The notes beneath the pieces were generated by a model. The model saw nothing but the letters and a program-made list of their open reading frames with translations. It was not told the DNA's origin and searched no databases. Source: JAIPGX01 sp041650475 (lineage in GTDB: Bacteria; Babelota; Babeliae; Babelales; UASB340). From it: a stretch of DNA of 64,000 bases. The DNA lies in contig JBAZLD010000003.1 of assembly GCA_041650475.1 (NCBI GenBank), forward strand, positions 1 to 64,000, written 5' to 3'. Below are positions 33,692 to 43,135 of the stretch, in pieces. Both the position numbers and the translations under genes were made by a program. Every line of letters begins with the position of its first letter. The stretch's first letter is position 1.

Positions 33692-35851
33692 GTGCAAATA
33701 AATTCTTTTAGAAAATCAAAAATAATATTATCTCAAATATTGTTACTTATAGTACTTTTACTTAATACTATTCAAATAAATTGTACTGAAACAGTTTTTG
33801 AAAAAATATCAAATCAATATCTTCCATCAATCAGCCGACCAAGTTTAACAAAAGAAGAAATCAAAAGTGTTTTATTTACAGATGGCCGTGTAGATAGAGA
33901 AAAAGTAAGATTTTTATTAAGTCAAAAAACAGAAAGTTTTAATAGAAAAAAAATAGTTTTCGATTTATTTAATGAAAATCAACTTGGAAAAAAAGACATA
34001 AATAAAAATGAATGCATAATTGGACAAGATTTGTGGACAGATTTAGAACTCTTTAAAGGGCAACACACAGGAAGCATAAATCTTTTGGGTAAAATAAATA
34101 AAACTAGAACAGATTGCGGTACAGCAATGTTAGGAAAAATGCTAGCCGAACCAACAACAGATGTCTCTGAACTTAAAAGAAGACAAATCATAATAAAAGA
34201 ATTAATCAATAACGAAGAGCTATTTAAAAAAATTGACAATATTTTGGAATATTTTCAAAAAGTTGAAGCTGGACTTTTATCTTTTTGGGATGAAAAAGTT
34301 TCTTTAAATATTTTTGGTTCAGAAAGTTATTACCCATTTTTTCCAATAAATATGTTTCCTAGATTTTTACAAAAAAAAATGTTTCCAGACGATTTAAAAA
34401 ATAAACTTAATCAAAATCCTATAGCCTTAAATGGCTTAACTTTGTTTAATTTATTACTAGCTTGCGATTCATTGCGCGGCGAAACAAGAAGAATGTTTTT
34501 AGATTACGAGCAAACTAAAAGAGATTGGTCTATTTTAAAAAAAGCAGCATCAAAAAAAGCGTATCCAGAATTAGCAAAAAGCTGGTCTGAAAATAAATGG
34601 AATGATGCATTTTTTCAAGTAAAAAAAGCTTTTTCATGCTTCATGAAATTTAAAAATATGACGTGGGATGCAGCCCATATTTTATTGGAAATCTCTTATA
34701 TAAAAAGAAATATTGAAAATGAAATAGATAAGGTCAAAGCGCTAAAATTAGCACATGATAAATTAAAAAATGCAGCAATGAGTATTAATTGTTTGTTAGA
34801 CACGAAACAATTAATAGATAAAAATCAAATATTAAAAGAAAATTTTACTTGCTTAAATACTGTAAAATATCTTTTTGACGGATCTTCTAGCCAAAACAAA
34901 GAATTCGACAATTTATTAAAACAATTAAAATCAAGCACGTTTAAGCATAATAGTTCTCAAATATTGGCATTACTAATCTCACGCGGCAAAATATTAAGTT
35001 CTGCATTCTTAATGCTAAAAACACAAGATAATTTAACAGATGTTTTACAAGTTTTAGGAGAACTTGATGCATACATGTCAATTGCAAAATTATATAAAGA
35101 AACAGAAAATAACAAAAATGCAAGATATTCTTTTGCACAATATATAGAACAAGATAATCCGTATATATTCTTAAAAGAATTTTGGACACCATTTATAAAT
35201 CCAGAAACTGTTATAACAAATGATATAGAATTAGGGAAAAAAGATTCGAATAGAAATATGATAATTTCTGGTCCAAACGCTGGAGGAAAATCAACAATAT
35301 TAAAATCCATCATGGTAAATTTATTACTTGCTCAAACATTGGGGATAGCACCATGCCAAGAAATTATCCTTAAACCATTTTCTTATATTGATACATATTT
35401 GAATATAACTGATGATATTGCATCTGGTAATTCTTTATTTAAATCAGAAGTTTTAAGAATAAAATCTTTGCTGCAAACAATAAAAACTCTAGATCCAAAT
35501 AAAGTTAGTTTTGTAGTGATGGATGAAATTTTTAGTGGTACAAATCCAAAGGAAGGCCAAGCAGCTGGATACGCAATAGGAAAATACTTGGCACAAATTC
35601 CTAATAATATTTCAATGGTTGCTAGTCATTTTCCATTTTTAACTAAACTTGAAGTAGATACTAATGGAATATTTAAAAATGGCAAAGTTTGCGTAACAAA
35701 AAGTCAAAATAATTCTTTAAATTATCCATTTAAATTAGAATCAGGAATAACAGATCAAACAATAGCTATAGAAATTTTAAGAACAGAAAAGTTTGATCAT
35801 CAAATAATAGATGATGCCTATAATGCCATAAATAATGAAAATTTTTCTTAA
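33692..35851 (+). CDS. MutS-family ATPase with N-terminal signal/anchor
   Basis: About 719 residues from the GTG at 33692; a TTG at 33680 gives four more. The N-terminus is basic then hydrophobic (IILSQILLLIVLLLN), like a signal peptide or anchor. A MutS lever/clamp region follows (TRTDCGTAMLGKMLAEPTTD, RRQIIIKELI). The C-terminal ABC ATPase has Walker A SGPNAGGKST near residue 530, the signature-like DDIASGNSLFKSE, Walker B FVVMDEIFSGTN near 613, and the switch ASHF. No N-terminal mismatch-recognition (MutS I, Phe-X-Glu) domain is seen, so it is not a classical MutS1. Role unknown; an ATPase outside the cytoplasm would lack ATP unless exposed to host cytosol. Confidence 0.8.
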   Translation: MQINSFRKSKIILSQILLLIVLLLNTIQINCTETVFEKISNQYLPSISRPSLTKEEIKSVLFTDGRVDREKVRFLLSQKTESFNRKKIVFDLFNENQLGKKDINKNECIIGQDLWTDLELFKGQHTGSINLLGKINKTRTDCGTAMLGKMLAEPTTDVSELKRRQIIIKELINNEELFKKIDNILEYFQKVEAGLLSFWDEKVSLNIFGSESYYPFFPINMFPRFLQKKMFPDDLKNKLNQNPIALNGLTLFNLLLACDSLRGETRRMFLDYEQTKRDWSILKKAASKKAYPELAKSWSENKWNDAFFQVKKAFSCFMKFKNMTWDAAHILLEISYIKRNIENEIDKVKALKLAHDKLKNAAMSINCLLDTKQLIDKNQILKENFTCLNTVKYLFDGSSSQNKEFDNLLKQLKSSTFKHNSSQILALLISRGKILSSAFLMLKTQDNLTDVLQVLGELDAYMSIAKLYKETENNKNARYSFAQYIEQDNPYIFLKEFWTPFINPETVITNDIELGKKDSNRNMIISGPNAGGKSTILKSIMVNLLLAQTLGIAPCQEIILKPFSYIDTYLNITDDIASGNSLFKSEVLRIKSLLQTIKTLDPNKVSFVVMDEIFSGTNPKEGQAAGYAIGKYLAQIPNNISMVASHFPFLTKLEVDTNGIFKNGKVCVTKSQNNSLNYPFKLESGITDQTIAIEILRTEKFDHQIIDDAYNAINNENFS

Positions 35852-35931
35852 AACTTAAATATCCCTCAATCAATACAAATAGAAACATTTCGGCGAATCA
35901 ATTTTGCGAAAAAACGTATTTATCGGCTTAT

Positions 35932-35959
35932 TTGACTTTAAATTTTCAATTGCTATACT
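35932..35959 (+). promoter_or_regulatory. Strong extended -10 promoter without a credible downstream gene
   Basis: TTGACT (35932-35937), 16-bp spacer ending TGC, TATACT (35954-35959). The nearest strong feature downstream is a terminator at 36087-36121, not a convincing reading frame. Confidence 0.6.
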
Positions 35960-35965
35960 TACGGT

Positions 35966-36126
35966 ATATTCAAATTGAAATACTAATTTACAAAATTATA
36001 GTACAAAAAATTTTATATAATCTAAAGGTTGTAAATACAAAATTTAAAACTCCCCAAACAAACCCCAAACAAACCCCTTACAAATTAAATAAAGGGACTG
36101 ATAATTTCAGTCCCTTTATTAAGGGG
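35966..36126 (+). ncRNA. Candidate small RNA with C-rich repeats
   Basis: It is defined by the promoter at 35932-35959 and the terminator hairpin at 36088-36120. The predicted RNA is about 160 nt. It is A/U-rich at first and then has CCCCAAACAAA repeated twice and a third CCCC (36053-36077), an unpaired C-rich stretch of the kind some sRNAs use to contact ribosome-binding sites. The last CCCCTT (36074-36079) can also pair with AAGGGG (36121-36126) outside the terminator stem. An 89-codon frame covers the area but has no ribosome site. Start and end are inferred. Confidence 0.4.
36088..36120. terminator. Bidirectional terminator between candidate sRNA and tatD
   Basis: A 14-bp perfect stem (36088-36101 with 36107-36120, AATAAAGGGACTGA and its complement) with loop TAATT. 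It lies 24 bases past the stop of tatD on the minus strand. Confidence 0.8.
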
Positions 36127-36144
36127 CTATTTTGTATAATTAAT

Positions 36145-36948
36145 TTAAATCTTAAAAAGATTTTCGGCGTTTTGCGTGGTTATTTTTTCAAGTTCACTTA
36201 ATGTTACGTTCTTCAAATCAGCAATTACTTTAGCAAAAATTGGTATATAAGCGGGATTGTTCTGTTTACCTCTAAATTCTTGAGGAGGCAAAAACGGTGC
36301 ATCTGTCTCTAATAAAATTTTATCTATTGGTAAATCGATAACCACATCTCTTAACTCTTGATTTTTGGGATAATTAATAGGTCCACTTATACCAAGATAA
36401 AAACCCCAAGACAATGCTGTTTGAGCAAAATTTTTATCCTGAAAAAAACAGTGGATCACCCCTCTAACATCCTTTTTATATTTTTCCAAAATTTCAAGTA
36501 CTTCTTGCGCAGAATTTCTTACATGAACAATTATCGGTAAATTATTTTGACAGGCAAGTTCAATATGCGCTTTAAAGGCATCAATTTGTTTTTGCTTATC
36601 AAATGGTTTATGAAAAAAATCTAATCCTGTTTCTCCAATTGCAACTATTTTATTTTCTTCTTTATTTTTTATTAATTTTTTTATTTGCTCAAAGTTTTTT
36701 AAAAAATCTACACTACAATCACATGGATGTATGCCAACAGAAGCAAATACTTGTGAAAATTTTTTAGCTATATTTACAGAATTAATGCTTTCTAAAACAG
36801 TTGTACCGATAGTAATAAATTTTTTAACACCAACTAAATTAGCTTGATCTAAAATATTTTTTATAAATTTAAACTCTTGGTCATTCAAAAAAGTTTCAAT
36901 CACATTTTTAATCATCATATTCAAATGACAGTGTGTATCTATAAACAT
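36145..36948 (-). CDS. tatD: TatD-family metal-dependent DNase
   Basis: 267 residues from the ATG at 36948, chosen because it gives the family-typical N-terminus MFIDTHCHLN and AAGGAAAG lies upstream; the frame stays open to 37005. Metal ligands are His6 and His8, Glu in VAIGETGLDFF, His in IVHVRNS and VIHCFF, and Asp in LLETDAPFL. TatD/YcfH enzymes are 3'-5' exonucleases or D-aminoacyl-tRNA deacylase-like; the exact substrate is open. Confidence 0.93.
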   Translation of the reverse strand: MFIDTHCHLNMMIKNVIETFLNDQEFKFIKNILDQANLVGVKKFITIGTTVLESINSVNIAKKFSQVFASVGIHPCDCSVDFLKNFEQIKKLIKNKEENKIVAIGETGLDFFHKPFDKQKQIDAFKAHIELACQNNLPIIVHVRNSAQEVLEILEKYKKDVRGVIHCFFQDKNFAQTALSWGFYLGISGPINYPKNQELRDVVIDLPIDKILLETDAPFLPPQEFRGKQNNPAYIPIFAKVIADLKNVTLSELEKITTQNAENLFKI

Positions 36949-37138
36949 TAAAAAATCTTTCCTTGTTAATAAATAAAAAGGCTTTTTTTCCTTTTTTCTT
37001 GACAAATACTAAAACAAAATTTAAATTTCCCTTTAAAGATCTTTAAAAAAAGAGCTTTAAAATTAGTTTAATATTTTATTAAAGAAAATTGTATTATATT
37101 TTAACTTTTCACTACTTATAATAGAGGGAGTCAAAATC

Positions 37139-37411
37139 ATGAACAAAAGCGAATTGATAAACGCTTTGAGTGAAGAAACAAATTTTAGTAAAAAAGACAT
37201 TACTAAAGTTTTGGCAACATTCACACGCATCGTAGAAAGAACATTAAAAAAAGGTGACAAAGTCTCTTTAACAGGTTTTGGAACATATTGGATTTCCCGT
37301 AGACCTGCAAGAGTCGGAATTAATCCAGCAACAAAAGAACGTATTAATCTTCCTGCAATAAATACACCTCGTTTTAAGCCAGGCAAACATCTTAAAGAAC
37401 AGCTTCGCTAA
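37139..37411 (+). CDS. hup: HU/IHF-family DNA-binding protein
   Basis: 90 residues. The N-terminus MNKSELINALSEETNFSKKD and the DNA-binding arm (FGTYWISRRPARVGINPATKERI condensed to GINPATKE and INLPAINTPRFKPGK) are typical of HU. It bends and compacts DNA as a dimer. TATAAT at 37117-37122 with a weak -35 is its likely -10. The stop is only 2 bases before the CPBP gene. Confidence 0.93.
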   Translation: MNKSELINALSEETNFSKKDITKVLATFTRIVERTLKKGDKVSLTGFGTYWISRRPARVGINPATKERINLPAINTPRFKPGKHLKEQLR

Positions 37412-37413
37412 AA

Positions 37414-38280
37414 ATGAGAGCAGTAGTAAAAATTTTTTTTAAGACTATAGGGCCGATGATTTTATCGGCCTTTTCTATTTTCATTTCTTTTTTAATTCTT
37501 CAGCCTATTGCCTGTTGGCTTGACCCATCTTTTAACCTATTAGCAAACAAAAATATTGGCAAAATAGCTTTTACATTTTTAGTTATCTATCAAATAATTT
37601 TATTAATTTATATTCAACCAAAAAATTTCTTAAAAAATTTTTTTGAAACAAATTTTTTGTTTTTTAAAGATAAAAACTTTTTAAAAGTTTTTTTTAAATA
37701 TTTTGTTATATTTTTTTTATTGCACAGTTTATTATTGGCAATATTTTATTCGGCTGGTTATTTAGATTATAACCCTAAATGGGGCTACTTTTCTATATCT
37801 TTAATCTTAAAAACCTTATTCGGTTTTATTGCAACTTTTTTTTTAGCTTGGACAGAAGAATTAATTTTTAGAGGCACAATTTATAATTTTTTTGTACAAA
37901 ATTTAAAACCAATCACAAGTATTATTTTTACATCTTTTATTTTCATGTTAGTTCATGATTTACATAATCCAATAAATTTAATTACAAAAAATTGGGAACT
38001 AGGATTAGGTCTATTCTTGTTAGGAATTATATTAAATATAATTTTTGTTGGAACAAAAAAACTTTATGCAAATATAGGAGCACATGCTGGATTGGTTTTT
38101 GTAAAAGTAGTTTTACGCAGAGCTCCTTTTGTTTTATTTTTACCACCTGAAATTTTACCATTTTGGGTAAATAAAGATCTAAGAATGTCGCCGCTCACGC
38201 ATTTGTTATTTATAATAACAATTTTTGTTTTAGCTTATTATTATCGCAAAGAAATTTTTGTTAAAAAATCTAATTTATAA
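37414..38280 (+). CDS. CPBP-family intramembrane metalloprotease
   Basis: 288 residues with about eight membrane helices. The CAAX-protease/bacteriocin-processing signature is seen: EE at 148-149 followed by Arg153 (TEELIFRG), and His181 in FMLVHDL. It is probably a site-specific membrane protease or anchor. It is tightly linked to hup, so likely co-translated. Substrate unknown. Confidence 0.82.
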   Translation: MRAVVKIFFKTIGPMILSAFSIFISFLILQPIACWLDPSFNLLANKNIGKIAFTFLVIYQIILLIYIQPKNFLKNFFETNFLFFKDKNFLKVFFKYFVIFFLLHSLLLAIFYSAGYLDYNPKWGYFSISLILKTLFGFIATFFLAWTEELIFRGTIYNFFVQNLKPITSIIFTSFIFMLVHDLHNPINLITKNWELGLGLFLLGIILNIIFVGTKKLYANIGAHAGLVFVKVVLRRAPFVLFLPPEILPFWVNKDLRMSPLTHLLFIITIFVLAYYYRKEIFVKKSNL

Positions 38281-38326
38281 GAAAGTATAAAAACTTTTTT
38301 ATAAATTTTAAAAAACTGAATTTTAT

Positions 38327-39619
38327 TTAAAATTTCTTATTTAATAAGCCACTAATTTGTCTATCAAGAATACTTTTTGTTATATTATTAAATTTTTTAT
38401 GTAAAAAAAACTTAACCATAATCTTGTTATTACTATCTTCTGCTGTATGCATCATAGTATGTCTTAATTCATGATTATTTATATCAAAGCCACATTTTTC
38501 TATTAACTTTTTTACTAAATAATAAACATGATATTTGGGTAATACATTTATAATAATCCTATTTAAATCGCTTTGTTCTATCGCATCGAGTTTATTTAAA
38601 TTAGATAATTTTTGACGTATCCGAATCAAATTTTTAATATTTTCTGTTAAAGAATATGACCAAGATTCTAATGTTCCAGGAAAATCTTTAATAAAATTAG
38701 AAAGGCTTTCATTAGTAAATTTTCTTAAAGCTATTTTCTGCTCATCACCTTCATATAGTGTTGGATAGGCACAATCATAAATTACTAATATTTTTATTAA
38801 ATCTAAAAACAAATCATATAAACAATCAGGAAAAGATTCGAAACTCTCTTCTATTCCATAAGCATCAATACGTTCTTTAAATTTAATTATTACGAGATCT
38901 AATAATGTCCTTCCTTCATAATCTAGATAAAAGAATTTGGCACCGCACTCTGCTAAAACATCAATTAATTCATAAAAACATTGGATTCCGTTAGAATCAA
39001 TTTTAATAAGAGAATTGTCCTCATCTTCATCTATAATTATTTCATAAAAAAATCTTTCTAAAAGACAAAATATAGGAGTCTGTTCTCTATCGTTACGAAT
39101 ATTTGTCTGCGCTCCTTTTATTAAAAGTAATTTTGCTATATCAGTAAATCCACATGATAATGCAATATGCAACGGTGTATCGCCAAAAGCGTCTTGTATA
39201 TTTAAATTTATATCAGATAGATTAACAAAAAATTCAATAATACTTCTAGATCCTGAACTTGCGGCTATATGTAAAGGAGCAACACCATCTTCATTTTTTG
39301 AATTAGGATCTATATTTTTTTCAAGAACATGATGCTTAACAAGGTCAAGACGACTATCAACAATGGCATTATTTAAAGCATCAATACTAGAATTTTCTTC
39401 TTCGATGCTTTCTTCATCATCTAATCTAAGAGGCATTTTTCTTGATGAATCACAACTTTCACTGTCACTAGATGAATCACAACTTTCACTGTCACTATCA
39501 GAACTACTATCTTCATGTTCTTGTCTTGGATGATGTCTTGAATTTTGATCTTGCATGCTATAAATACCTATTGACGGTAAAAAACAAATAAATAATAAAA
39601 GCAAAATAAATTTTTTCAT
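38327..39619 (-). CDS. Exported ankyrin-repeat protein
   Basis: 430 residues from ATG 39619, preferred because AAGGAA lies 11 bases upstream; a start 7 codons earlier is possible. The signal peptide (FILLLLFICFLPSIGIYS) is followed by a Ser/Asp/Glu/Cys-rich repeat (SESCDSS twice, about residues 40-60), then about three ankyrin repeats (about 80-180; DGVAPLHIAASSG, FGDTPLHIALSCG, REQTPIF). The C-terminal half is helical and unrecognised. Exported ankyrin proteins in intracellular bacteria commonly bind host proteins. Confidence 0.82.
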   Translation of the reverse strand: MKKFILLLLFICFLPSIGIYSMQDQNSRHHPRQEHEDSSSDSDSESCDSSSDSESCDSSRKMPLRLDDEESIEEENSSIDALNNAIVDSRLDLVKHHVLEKNIDPNSKNEDGVAPLHIAASSGSRSIIEFFVNLSDINLNIQDAFGDTPLHIALSCGFTDIAKLLLIKGAQTNIRNDREQTPIFCLLERFFYEIIIDEDEDNSLIKIDSNGIQCFYELIDVLAECGAKFFYLDYEGRTLLDLVIIKFKERIDAYGIEESFESFPDCLYDLFLDLIKILVIYDCAYPTLYEGDEQKIALRKFTNESLSNFIKDFPGTLESWSYSLTENIKNLIRIRQKLSNLNKLDAIEQSDLNRIIINVLPKYHVYYLVKKLIEKCGFDINNHELRHTMMHTAEDSNNKIMVKFFLHKKFNNITKSILDRQISGLLNKKF

Positions 39620-39814
39620 AAATAATTTTATTTCCTTCATAAATTTTAAAAATCTTCAAATTTTTAATAAAAAAATATTTTTAAAAAATTAAAATCAAGC
39701 AAAACTAATTATTTTATATCATATATTTTCAAATTGTCAAATATGGTTAATATTTTACTGTATAAAAATAAAAAATTTGCAAAATGCGTCAAATATTATA
39801 AATTATGATATCAC

Positions 39815-39843
39815 TTGTTTTAAATAAAAATTTATATTATAAT
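39815..39843 (+). promoter_or_regulatory. Probable promoter of the TPR-like exported gene
   Basis: TTGTTT (39815-39820), 17-bp spacer, TATAAT (39838-39843), 65 bases before the GTG start. Confidence 0.5.
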
Positions 39844-39908
39844 TTCAAATATATATTTTTTTTAATCAATATTAACTATATTAACAAAAATAAATCGAAA
39901 GATATATC

Positions 39909-41075
39909 GTGAAAAAAAAAATTTTAACAACAAGTATTTTATCTTTATTAATCTTATTAAACGCAATTTCAAATCTTTTTTGTGTAAAAATAAAAGAAAT
40001 AAGTGAAATGGAAATTGAACCACAAGGCTCCATTGATTTATTAAATAAAAAAATTAATGAAATTTATTCTTATTATCCAAATTACAAAATAGTAGGAACA
40101 TTTTCAGATACTGATCAACAAAAAAACCTTGAACAATTGGTTCTTAGTCTTGAAGAAATAGATTCAAATCATTCTCTTACATATTTAAAAGCCATTTTTG
40201 AATTAGGTAAGCAATGTTATTACAATCAAAATTATTTAAAAGCACATGATTATTTAAAATTATTTTTAGATAACATACTTAAATTTACCGAAGTAGACGA
40301 ATCTGATATTCACTTAATACCTAGATTAATTGCAATAGCAAATTGTATCATGGGACAAATTTTACTCTACAGCTATCAGCCGGAAGACTATTTAAAAGCT
40401 TTAGAGCACTTTAATAATTGCATAAGTTTTGAAACAGATTTCTATAATTCTGACTTTATAAAAGAAGATCTTGATGATATAAAAAGATATTTAGACGGAA
40501 CTCACCAAAATCTTATTGATTTCAGTGTAAATATGATTCAACAAATAAGCTTAATTAAAGATAATATTTTAAATTTTATTCAATTAAAAAGAGAAAAAAA
40601 TAATGTAGATCCAAAAGATCTACTGTACCAATATGAAGCTATAATCAATAATCTTGTTATTTTAGATAATAAAATTTTCGACAACTTTAAAATATATTTA
40701 CAATATAAAATTGCAAAAATTTGTTTACTCAAATTAGATTATATTAAAAAAGCTTTTAAAAATGCTTCTGAAATAGCTAATAATAACTCAAATAACATAC
40801 CAAATATCAATCCCATAATAATAATAAAAGCTCAGTTTTTATTAGATATAATCAAAAAATCTTTAGGATATGAAGAAGATAGATTTAATTCTATAATTGC
40901 AGAAAAAAAAGTTGTGAAAAAAGCGTTAAAAAATTTTAATTCTTTATTCTTTTTTAAAGAAAAAGAAAAATATTTTTATCAACTTAATGAGCTAAAACAA
41001 GAAATTGATTTTGAATTGGATCGTTTTAATCAAGAACAAGTTAAAATCAATAACAAGTTAAAATCAATTTATTAA
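39909..41075 (+). CDS. Exported TPR-like protein
   Basis: 388 residues from GTG, after CGAAAGATAT. The signal peptide (ILTTSILSLLILLNAISNLFC) is followed by helical repeats that read as divergent TPRs (TYLKAIFELGKQCYYNQNYLKAHDYLKLFL; NCIMGQILLYSYQPEDYLKALEHFNNCI). The C-terminus is a Lys/Glu coiled coil. No named family. It is divergent from the ankyrin gene across a 289-base AT-rich gap that holds only promoter-like sequence. Confidence 0.6.
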   Translation: MKKKILTTSILSLLILLNAISNLFCVKIKEISEMEIEPQGSIDLLNKKINEIYSYYPNYKIVGTFSDTDQQKNLEQLVLSLEEIDSNHSLTYLKAIFELGKQCYYNQNYLKAHDYLKLFLDNILKFTEVDESDIHLIPRLIAIANCIMGQILLYSYQPEDYLKALEHFNNCISFETDFYNSDFIKEDLDDIKRYLDGTHQNLIDFSVNMIQQISLIKDNILNFIQLKREKNNVDPKDLLYQYEAIINNLVILDNKIFDNFKIYLQYKIAKICLLKLDYIKKAFKNASEIANNNSNNIPNINPIIIIKAQFLLDIIKKSLGYEEDRFNSIIAEKKVVKKALKNFNSLFFFKEKEKYFYQLNELKQEIDFELDRFNQEQVKINNKLKSIY

Positions 41076-41197
41076 ACTAAAAAAATTATAAACTCTTACC
41101 GACACTTACCCAATTGAACTTTTATATCCTTCTGATAAATTTGCGCATATAATGATTCTAGTTTAATAAATGCATATATTTAATAAAGGGCGTAATA

Positions 41198-43135
41198 ATG
41201 ATAAGCAACTATCCAGATTTTGATTTATCAGAACTTGAAAAATTTTGGTCTGTTCAAGCAAAAAATATTCCATGGTTTAAAAACTGGTCAAAAGTTTTAG
41301 ATTGGAATTTGCCTTATGCCAAATGGTTTATTGATGGCACAACAAACGCCTCTTTTGCTTGTCTAGACAAACACATGAAAACTGAAATTAAAAATAAAGT
41401 TGCAATATATTGGCAAAATGAACTTGGTCAATCTGAAATTTGGACATATGAAAAATTATTTATTGAAACAAATAAATTTGCTTATGCATTAAAAAAATTA
41501 GGCCTACAAAAAAATGATCGGGTTATTTTATACATGCCAATGATTCCTCAAGCAATAGTCGCAATGTTAGCAATTACTCGATTGGGCGCAATTCATTCGG
41601 TAGTTTTTTCTGGCTTTAGTAGTCAAGCATTAAAAGATCGCATAATAGATTGTCAGGCAAAATTTGTTATTACTGCAGATTTTACAGTAAGACGTGGTAA
41701 ATTTATTGATTTAAAAAGTTCAGTCGATAAAGCTCTTCAAGAGAATACTATTAATTTTGTAAAAAACACGATAATAATTAAAAGATTCGATAATAATTTT
41801 TTAAATAATAATAATAATAATAACTTAAATATTAATAATATTTTATTAAAAAAAGATTTTGATCTTTTATATCATGAATTAATTCAAGATACTCCAGATT
41901 ATATAGAGCCAGAAAAAGTTGAATCTAATCACCCTCTTTTTATTCTTTACACTTCCGGAACGACAGGCAAACCCAAAGGCGTAATGCATGGTACTGGAGG
42001 TTATTTAACTTATGCAAATTCCACTTTTAATTGGGCATTTAAAATAGAAAAAGATTCTGTTTATTGGTGCACAGCAGATATAGGTTGGATCACAGGTCAC
42101 TCTTATGTTGTATATGCTCCACTTATTTCAGGCATATCTTCTGTTTTATATGAAGGAGCCCCTGATTATCCAACTCATGAAATTTGGTGGAAGATAATAG
42201 AAAAATACAAAGTCTCTATTTTTTATACTTCTCCAACTGCAATTAGATTATTAATGAAGTTTGGCCAAGACTTTAATAAAAAATATAATTTAAACTCTTT
42301 AAAAAATTTAGGTTCAGTAGGCGAACCATTAAATCCTACTACATGGGAATGGTTTAATGCCTACGTTGGAAACAAAAAATGTCCAATTATAGATACCTGG
42401 TGGCAAACTGAAACAGGCGGCTTTATGATAAGCCCTATGGCAGGACTTGATCTTGTAAAATTAAAACCAGGGTCAACAGCTTTTCCATTGCCATATATAC
42501 AAGCTGAAATAGTAGATAATTTTGGAAATCCTACTAAGCCCGAAACGCGTGGTTTTTTAGTAATAAAAAAACCGTGGCCGGGTTTAACAATTGGATTATA
42601 TAACGATAAAGAAAGATTTAAAGAAATTTATTGGTCAAAATTTAAAAATTATTACTATTCTGGTGATTATGCAATAAAAGATAAAGATGGTTATTTTTGG
42701 ATGCTAGGCAGAGCTGACGAAGTTATAAACATAGCTGCACACAGAATAGGAACTGCAGAAATAGAAAATGCCATAATTCAAAATAAAAAGGTGTCTCAGT
42801 GCGCAGTAATTGGCATTCCAGATGATTTAACTGGTCAGGCTATTGTAGCGTTTATTGAATTTAAAAAAGATATTTTAACAACACAAGAAAATAAAAATAT
42901 TATTAAAGAAGAAATTATAGAAAATATTAAAATACAAATAGGTTCTTTTGCTAAACCAAAAGAAATTTTCTTTGTAGAAAGTTTACCAAAAACTCGTTCT
43001 GGTAAAATCATGAGAAGAGTTTTGAGCGCTTTAGCTCAAAATAAGAATGTTGGTGATATTTCTACATTAGAAGATGAAGAATCTGTTGAACAGATTAAAT
43101 TAACCACGATGTTCAACTCTGACAATAGACCCTGA
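41198..43135 (+). CDS. acs: Acetyl-CoA synthetase (AMP-forming)
   Basis: It converts acetate, ATP and CoA to acetyl-CoA, AMP and PPi. 645 residues as usual. The adenylate motif YTSGTTGKPKGVMHG, DTWWQTETGG, the GRADEVINIAAHRIG hinge region and the C-terminal catalytic Lys603 in TRSGKIMRR are present. It costs two phosphoanhydride bonds per acetate, which fits import of host ATP by the NTT carriers. AAAGGGCG precedes the ATG. Its 3' end overlaps sbcC by 36 bases. Confidence 0.97.
   Translation: MISNYPDFDLSELEKFWSVQAKNIPWFKNWSKVLDWNLPYAKWFIDGTTNASFACLDKHMKTEIKNKVAIYWQNELGQSEIWTYEKLFIETNKFAYALKKLGLQKNDRVILYMPMIPQAIVAMLAITRLGAIHSVVFSGFSSQALKDRIIDCQAKFVITADFTVRRGKFIDLKSSVDKALQENTINFVKNTIIIKRFDNNFLNNNNNNNLNINNILLKKDFDLLYHELIQDTPDYIEPEKVESNHPLFILYTSGTTGKPKGVMHGTGGYLTYANSTFNWAFKIEKDSVYWCTADIGWITGHSYVVYAPLISGISSVLYEGAPDYPTHEIWWKIIEKYKVSIFYTSPTAIRLLMKFGQDFNKKYNLNSLKNLGSVGEPLNPTTWEWFNAYVGNKKCPIIDTWWQTETGGFMISPMAGLDLVKLKPGSTAFPLPYIQAEIVDNFGNPTKPETRGFLVIKKPWPGLTIGLYNDKERFKEIYWSKFKNYYYSGDYAIKDKDGYFWMLGRADEVINIAAHRIGTAEIENAIIQNKKVSQCAVIGIPDDLTGQAIVAFIEFKKDILTTQENKNIIKEEIIENIKIQIGSFAKPKEIFFVESLPKTRSGKIMRRVLSALAQNKNVGDISTLEDEESVEQIKLTTMFNSDNRP

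Noticed and set aside
33692..33800. Lipoprotein signal in the MutS-like protein
   Set aside because: The Cys after the hydrophobic run is preceded by Asn, which does not fit a lipobox.
33692..35851. Classical mismatch-repair MutS
   Set aside because: No N-terminal mismatch-binding domain or Phe-X-Glu motif, and a hydrophobic N-terminus. Called only as MutS family.
35932..36201. 89-codon open frame on the plus strand
   Set aside because: It starts inside the promoter motif, has no ribosome site, runs through a perfect terminator hairpin into the antisense of tatD, and its composition is not protein-like.
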